A stretch of DNA of 64,000 nucleotides, from contig CAVPRS010000007.1 in NCBI GenBank assembly GCA_963707895.1, positions 1 through 64,000 of the forward strand, read 5' to 3'. Under the pieces are notes generated by a model that was not told where the DNA came from, did no database searches, and worked only from the letters and a program-made list of their open reading frames with translations. The translations under genes were made by a program, and so were the position numbers. This DNA is from Fodinibacter sp963707895. GTDB taxonomy: Bacteria > Actinomycetota > Actinomycetes > Actinomycetales > Dermatophilaceae. Positions within the stretch are counted from its first letter, which is position 1; each line of letters opens with the position of its first letter. Positions 60,697 to 64,000 of this stretch are shown here, piece by piece.

Positions 60697-62658
60697 ATGT
60701 GGCCGCGCCGGCTCAGCGTGTTTGCTGCCTGCCTCACAGGGGCGGTGGTCTTGGCGACGGGGTTGCTGGTCTGGTGGCATCCCAAGCTTGAGAACCTGTT
60801 GCCGCTCCTGGCAGCCGTGGTGGTTGGTGGAATACCCACAACATGTGGGCTGTGGGTCGCCCGCCACGAGCCGGGAAGCGCGCTGGGGTACCTGCTGGTG
60901 CTGCCCGGGTTGCAGGCCGCGCTCCTGGTTTTGGAAGGGGTCTCCACAGCCTTCGACCCGCGGCTGGTCCCCGGTGGGGACTACATCACGGTTGCGTCGC
61001 AAGGCACGTGGGTCTTTATCTACGTGGTCATCGTCGTCCCGCTGCTGTTCTTTCCGACAGGACACCTGACCTCGCGCTATGAGCGCGTGCTTCTCTGGCT
61101 CATCGTCGGCGACGCTGTGGTCTTCACGGTTGTTGCTGCGGCCACGCCGGGCCCGTTCCTACCGCCCAACGAGCTAGCGCCGCACGTGTTCGGCACCCTG
61201 CCCACCGTCGTGGCCGCCGTCCTTGCGTTTGGTGCCCTTGCCCTCCTGCCCATCACGTTGGTCGCCGTGGCGGTGCACCTGTCCCGCCGACACCGTGCCA
61301 GCGTGGGGACTATCCGACGACAGTTCCGCTGGCTCTCCCTGGGGGCGGCGTTGCTGCCGTTGACCTTGCTCGCCACCTGGGCGAGCTACTTCGTCTTCGG
61401 AAGCGGGGACGCTGTTGTGCTCATCGGACTTACGACGGCCTATGTCGCCCTGCCAGCGCTCATCGCCACTGCTGTCGTGCGTCCCGAGCTGTTCGACCCG
61501 GCCCGCCTGCTGGCAACAGCCACGGTGCACCTGATCGTCACAGCCGGTCTGCTGGCCATGTTCACCGGCGTCACCGCGGTCGCCGGTCTGCTCCTGGCGC
61601 AGGGCGCCCCCGAAGTTGCCTTGGCCGCCACCGCCGGGTGCGCGCTGGGTCTGGCGGGGGTGCGAAGCCGCCTTCAGCGTCCGGTCGACCGGTGGCTGTA
61701 CCCCGCCCGTCAGGTGGCGTTCGCCGCCATCGCGGACCTGCAGCGGGACATCCTGACGGGGACGGCCCAGCCCGAAGAGCTACAGGACCGGCTCGCCGGA
61801 GCGCTGCGCGACGATGTCCTGGTAGTTCAGTACCGCGGGGCCACACCAGGTGGCTCTGCCGCCCTCGACGAGCCGCTGGTGGCCATGTCCGGCACCAGGT
61901 CCACGTACATCTTCCTCGGCGCACAGATCGTCGGCACCCTCACCACCCGAGCAGACTTCTCGCCCGAACTGCTCAAGGACATTGCCCAACGCATGGCGCC
62001 CTTGGTGGAGCTGGGCCGTGTGCGGGTAGACCTCAGACAGGCGCTTCGCGACGCCGACGAAAGCCGGGCCCGGCTGCTCAGCGTCAGCTACGAGGAGCGC
62101 GCAAAGCTCGAGCGCGACCTTCACGACGGAGCGCAGCAGCGGCTCGTCGCCCTGGGTATGGCGCTGCGGCTGGCGCAGCGACACCTTTCACGCGGCGTCA
62201 ACGTGTCCGAGGTTCTGGACGGGGCCGTGGCCGAGATCGGTACGGCGGTGAGCGAGCTCCGTGAGCTCGCCCACGGCATCCGACCGAGCTGTCTGGATGA
62301 CGGGCTCGAGCTCGCACTTGCGAGCCTGGTCGCCTCGACCCCCGTGCCGGTCAGCGTGCACGTCCAGGCTGGAGACGTCGGCACAGACGTCGAGACCACT
62401 GCGTACTACGTCGCTTGCGAAGCCATCACCAACGCCATCAAGCACTCCGGCGCCGACCGTATCGCCCTCGACGTCACCTCCAGCGATGGGCAGCTGCACG
62501 TCAAGGTCGCGGACAACGGCGGCGGCGGGGCCGAGCCCGTCGCGGGCTCAGGATTGTCAGGGCTGCGCGACCGTGTCGGGGCCCACGGCGGTCGGCTGGT
62601 CATCCTGACCAGGGCCGGTCAGGGCACCGTCGTCGAGGCGGTCCTCCCGTGCGCATAG
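60697..62658 (+). CDS. NarL-system sensor histidine kinase with ~10 membrane segments
   Basis: The 653 aa product has about ten N-terminal membrane segments (to ~residue 310), a GAF-like or linker region, a HisKA_3 dimerisation domain and a HATPase. The phosphoacceptor His is in ERDLHDGAQQRLVALG (~H476). The N box is CEAITNAIKHSGAD, and GSGLSGLRDRVGAHGGRL is the G2 region. The multi-pass sensor may detect a membrane-associated cue. ATG 60697 or GTG 60694 follows GGAGG; longer in-frame starts exist. Its stop overlaps the response-regulator start by 10 nt. Confidence 0.9.
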   Translation: MWPRRLSVFAACLTGAVVLATGLLVWWHPKLENLLPLLAAVVVGGIPTTCGLWVARHEPGSALGYLLVLPGLQAALLVLEGVSTAFDPRLVPGGDYITVASQGTWVFIYVVIVVPLLFFPTGHLTSRYERVLLWLIVGDAVVFTVVAAATPGPFLPPNELAPHVFGTLPTVVAAVLAFGALALLPITLVAVAVHLSRRHRASVGTIRRQFRWLSLGAALLPLTLLATWASYFVFGSGDAVVLIGLTTAYVALPALIATAVVRPELFDPARLLATATVHLIVTAGLLAMFTGVTAVAGLLLAQGAPEVALAATAGCALGLAGVRSRLQRPVDRWLYPARQVAFAAIADLQRDILTGTAQPEELQDRLAGALRDDVLVVQYRGATPGGSAALDEPLVAMSGTRSTYIFLGAQIVGTLTTRADFSPELLKDIAQRMAPLVELGRVRVDLRQALRDADESRARLLSVSYEERAKLERDLHDGAQQRLVALGMALRLAQRHLSRGVNVSEVLDGAVAEIGTAVSELRELAHGIRPSCLDDGLELALASLVASTPVPVSVHVQAGDVGTDVETTAYYVACEAITNAIKHSGADRIALDVTSSDGQLHVKVADNGGGGAEPVAGSGLSGLRDRVGAHGGRLVILTRAGQGTVVEAVLPCA

Positions 62659-63290
62659 TCATCGCCGAGGACTCCACCCTCTTCCGAGAAGGACTCGCCA
62701 GCCTGCTCCTCGACGCGGGCCACGACGTCGTCGCCAAGGCAGCCGACGCCCCCGCCCTCTTAAGGTCGGTCCGCGAGCAGCGCCCCGACTTGGCCATCAT
62801 CGACGTCCGGATGCCGCCGGAGGGCACCAATGACGGAGCCAGGGCCGCGGCGACCCTGCGCAACGAGCAACCGAACCTGGGCATCCTCCTACTCTCGCAA
62901 CACATCGAGACATCGCACTCGGTGCAGCTGGTCAGTCACGGCGGGTTCGGCTACCTGCTCAAGGACCGTGTTCTCGACGTGGACGACTTCCTGGCCGCGC
63001 TTGATCGCATCGCCAAAGGCGGGTCCGCCCTGGACCCGGAGGTGGTCTCACGTCTCATCGGCGCCGGCACTCACACCGTCCTGGAGACACTCACGGCGAG
63101 GGAGAAGGATGTCCTTGCCCTGATGGCGCAGGGGCTGACCAACTCCGGCATCGCCAAGCGGCTCTGGCTCAGCGCCAGAACGGTCGAGACCCACGTCGCC
63201 AACATCATGATCAAGCTCGGACTCGACGAAAGGGCTGACGACAACCGGCGGGTCCTCGCCGTGTTGAGGTTCCTCCAGCTCAGCGGGTGA
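62649..63290 (+). CDS. NarL/LuxR-family response regulator
   Basis: The 213 aa product has a receiver domain (MRIVIAEDSTLFREGLASLL, phosphoacceptor Asp in AIIDVRMPP, ~D52) and a C-terminal LuxR helix-turn-helix domain (LTAREKDVLALMAQGLTNSG, WLSARTVETHVANIMIKLGL). GTG 62649 lies inside the kinase gene, so translation is coupled and the pair are cognate partners. The targets are unknown. Confidence 0.93.
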   Translation: MRIVIAEDSTLFREGLASLLLDAGHDVVAKAADAPALLRSVREQRPDLAIIDVRMPPEGTNDGARAAATLRNEQPNLGILLLSQHIETSHSVQLVSHGGFGYLLKDRVLDVDDFLAALDRIAKGGSALDPEVVSRLIGAGTHTVLETLTAREKDVLALMAQGLTNSGIAKRLWLSARTVETHVANIMIKLGLDERADDNRRVLAVLRFLQLSG

Positions 63291-63494
63291 TCATCGCCGG
63301 CTGCGGTGCGGAAGGCGCCGTAGCCCTCGTAGTGCCTTCCCTCCCGACGCCGGTCCACGCGCGCGCTCGCACGGTCCGGGTAACGCGACCGGCCCCTGTA
63401 GCACTCGTCCTCCCCCCCGGCGACAGGAGCTCACGCCGCCCTTGGGGCCACCATCCTGGCGGGCATCGCGATCTCGACACGGGATTGCAGCAAG
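63291..63494. other. intergenic region between convergent response-regulator genes
   Basis: These ~200 nt between two convergent genes contain no recognisable gene. I saw no strong hairpin, although convergent terminators would be expected. Confidence 0.4.
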
Positions 63495-64000
63495 TCAAAC
63501 CCCCATACCTGCATCGCGCGCCTTGACGATGGCCTCGGGCCGTGACGCGGCTTGGATCTTGCCGAAGATGCTGGTGATGTGGTTGCCCACGGTGCTGGGG
63601 GCGACCGTGAGCCGGGCCGCGATGGCGGCGTTGTCGAGTCCGGCAGCGATCAGGTCCAGAACCTCACGCTCTCGTGCTGTCAGAGTGGGGAAGGCTGGTT
63701 CCTTTGTCGGTCCGGACAGGTAGGCCAGGGCGCGCACAGCCACTCCCGGACCGAAGATTGCGTTGCCGGAGGCCACCGCCTGGATCGCCCGGACCACTTC
63801 TTCGGGATCGGCTCCCTTGAGCACGTAGCCGTTCGCGCCCGCCTTCATGGCGGCAAAGACCAGGGCGTCATCGTCATACATCGTCAGCATCAGGATTGCC
63901 GTGTCGGGTGATACTCGGCGGACTTGACGGGCGACGTCGACGCCTGAGCCGTCCGGCATGTTGATGTCAAGCACGAGGACGTCCGGCCGTTCCACGACGG
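63495..64000 (-). CDS. NarL/LuxR-family response regulator (N-terminus beyond the window)
   Basis: The visible ~167 residues hold most of a receiver domain, with the phosphoacceptor in DVLVLDINMPDGSGVD and KAGANGYVLKGADPEEVV. A LuxR helix-turn-helix domain follows (LTAREREVLDLIAAGLDNAA, VAPSTVGNHITSIFGKI). The first beta strand and acidic pocket lie past position 64000. It faces the other two-component pair tail to tail and is a different subtype, so another kinase probably lies beyond the window. Confidence 0.9.
   Translation of the reverse strand, partial: VVERPDVLVLDINMPDGSGVDVARQVRRVSPDTAILMLTMYDDDALVFAAMKAGANGYVLKGADPEEVVRAIQAVASGNAIFGPGVAVRALAYLSGPTKEPAFPTLTAREREVLDLIAAGLDNAAIAARLTVAPSTVGNHITSIFGKIQAASRPEAIVKARDAGMGV

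Noticed and set aside
1..64000. tRNA or rRNA genes, CRISPR arrays, insertion sequences, phage genes
   Set aside because: I looked for clover-leaf elements, spaced repeats, transposase or integrase motifs and terminal inverted repeats, and found none that could be supported.

Overview
The window looks like chromosome of a very GC-rich actinobacterium. The gene order of the S10-spc-alpha ribosomal cluster, the Zn-binding S14, the Zn-free S4, a short-LID adenylate kinase and the frequent GTG starts point to the Micrococcales, most likely an Intrasporangiaceae-like organism (Janibacter/Phycicoccus/Tetrasphaera type). The genus is an inference, since no search was possible.

Layout. 0.3-12.4 kb: S10 and spc operons (rpsJ to rplO), then secY and adk. 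12.4-13.6 kb: an AbiEi/DUF559-like gene framed by two nearly identical palindromes. 13.6-19.7 kb: map, then methylmalonyl-CoA mutase (mutA, mutB) with its chaperone GTPase meaB, all inside the ribosomal cluster. 19.9-23.9 kb: infA, rpmJ and the alpha operon (rpsM, rpsK, rpsD, rpoA, rplQ). 24.0-36.7 kb: accessory genes around truA: two MFS transporters, an ABC-F ATPase, a TetR regulator, a glycosyltransferase, a secreted three-X25 GH13 enzyme, and an ArsR-MFS-DUF2993 operon behind a 13-bp iterated operator. 36.9-39.3 kb: rplM, rpsI, glmM. 39.5-46.8 kb: ohr, then a mostly minus-strand metabolic block (L-2-hydroxyglutarate oxidase-like, beta-glucosidase, MOSC protein, carbonic anhydrase, class I fumarase, sugar kinase). 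46.9-58.4 kb: xseAB, ispH, a coupled SulP/lipid kinase/PAP2 set, acetyltransferases, rmuC, a Nudix hydrolase and ychF. 58.4-64.0 kb: decayed gene remnants, a phosphotransferase and two-component genes.

Two observations stand out. First, ribosomal proteins L4 and L17 carry the same extra C-terminal domain, of the small 'sunset'/Ada-metal-binding-like type, on Lys/Ala/Glu-rich linkers. Second, at least eleven sites carry one extra base inside conserved reading frames, three of them in essential ribosomal genes (rplF, rplQ twice, rplM). I found no one-base deletions in conserved genes. This pattern most likely reflects an insertion-biased draft sequence, so those genes are annotated as CDS with a noted frameshift rather than as pseudogenes.

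No rRNA, tRNA, CRISPR array, insertion sequence or replication origin was recognised.
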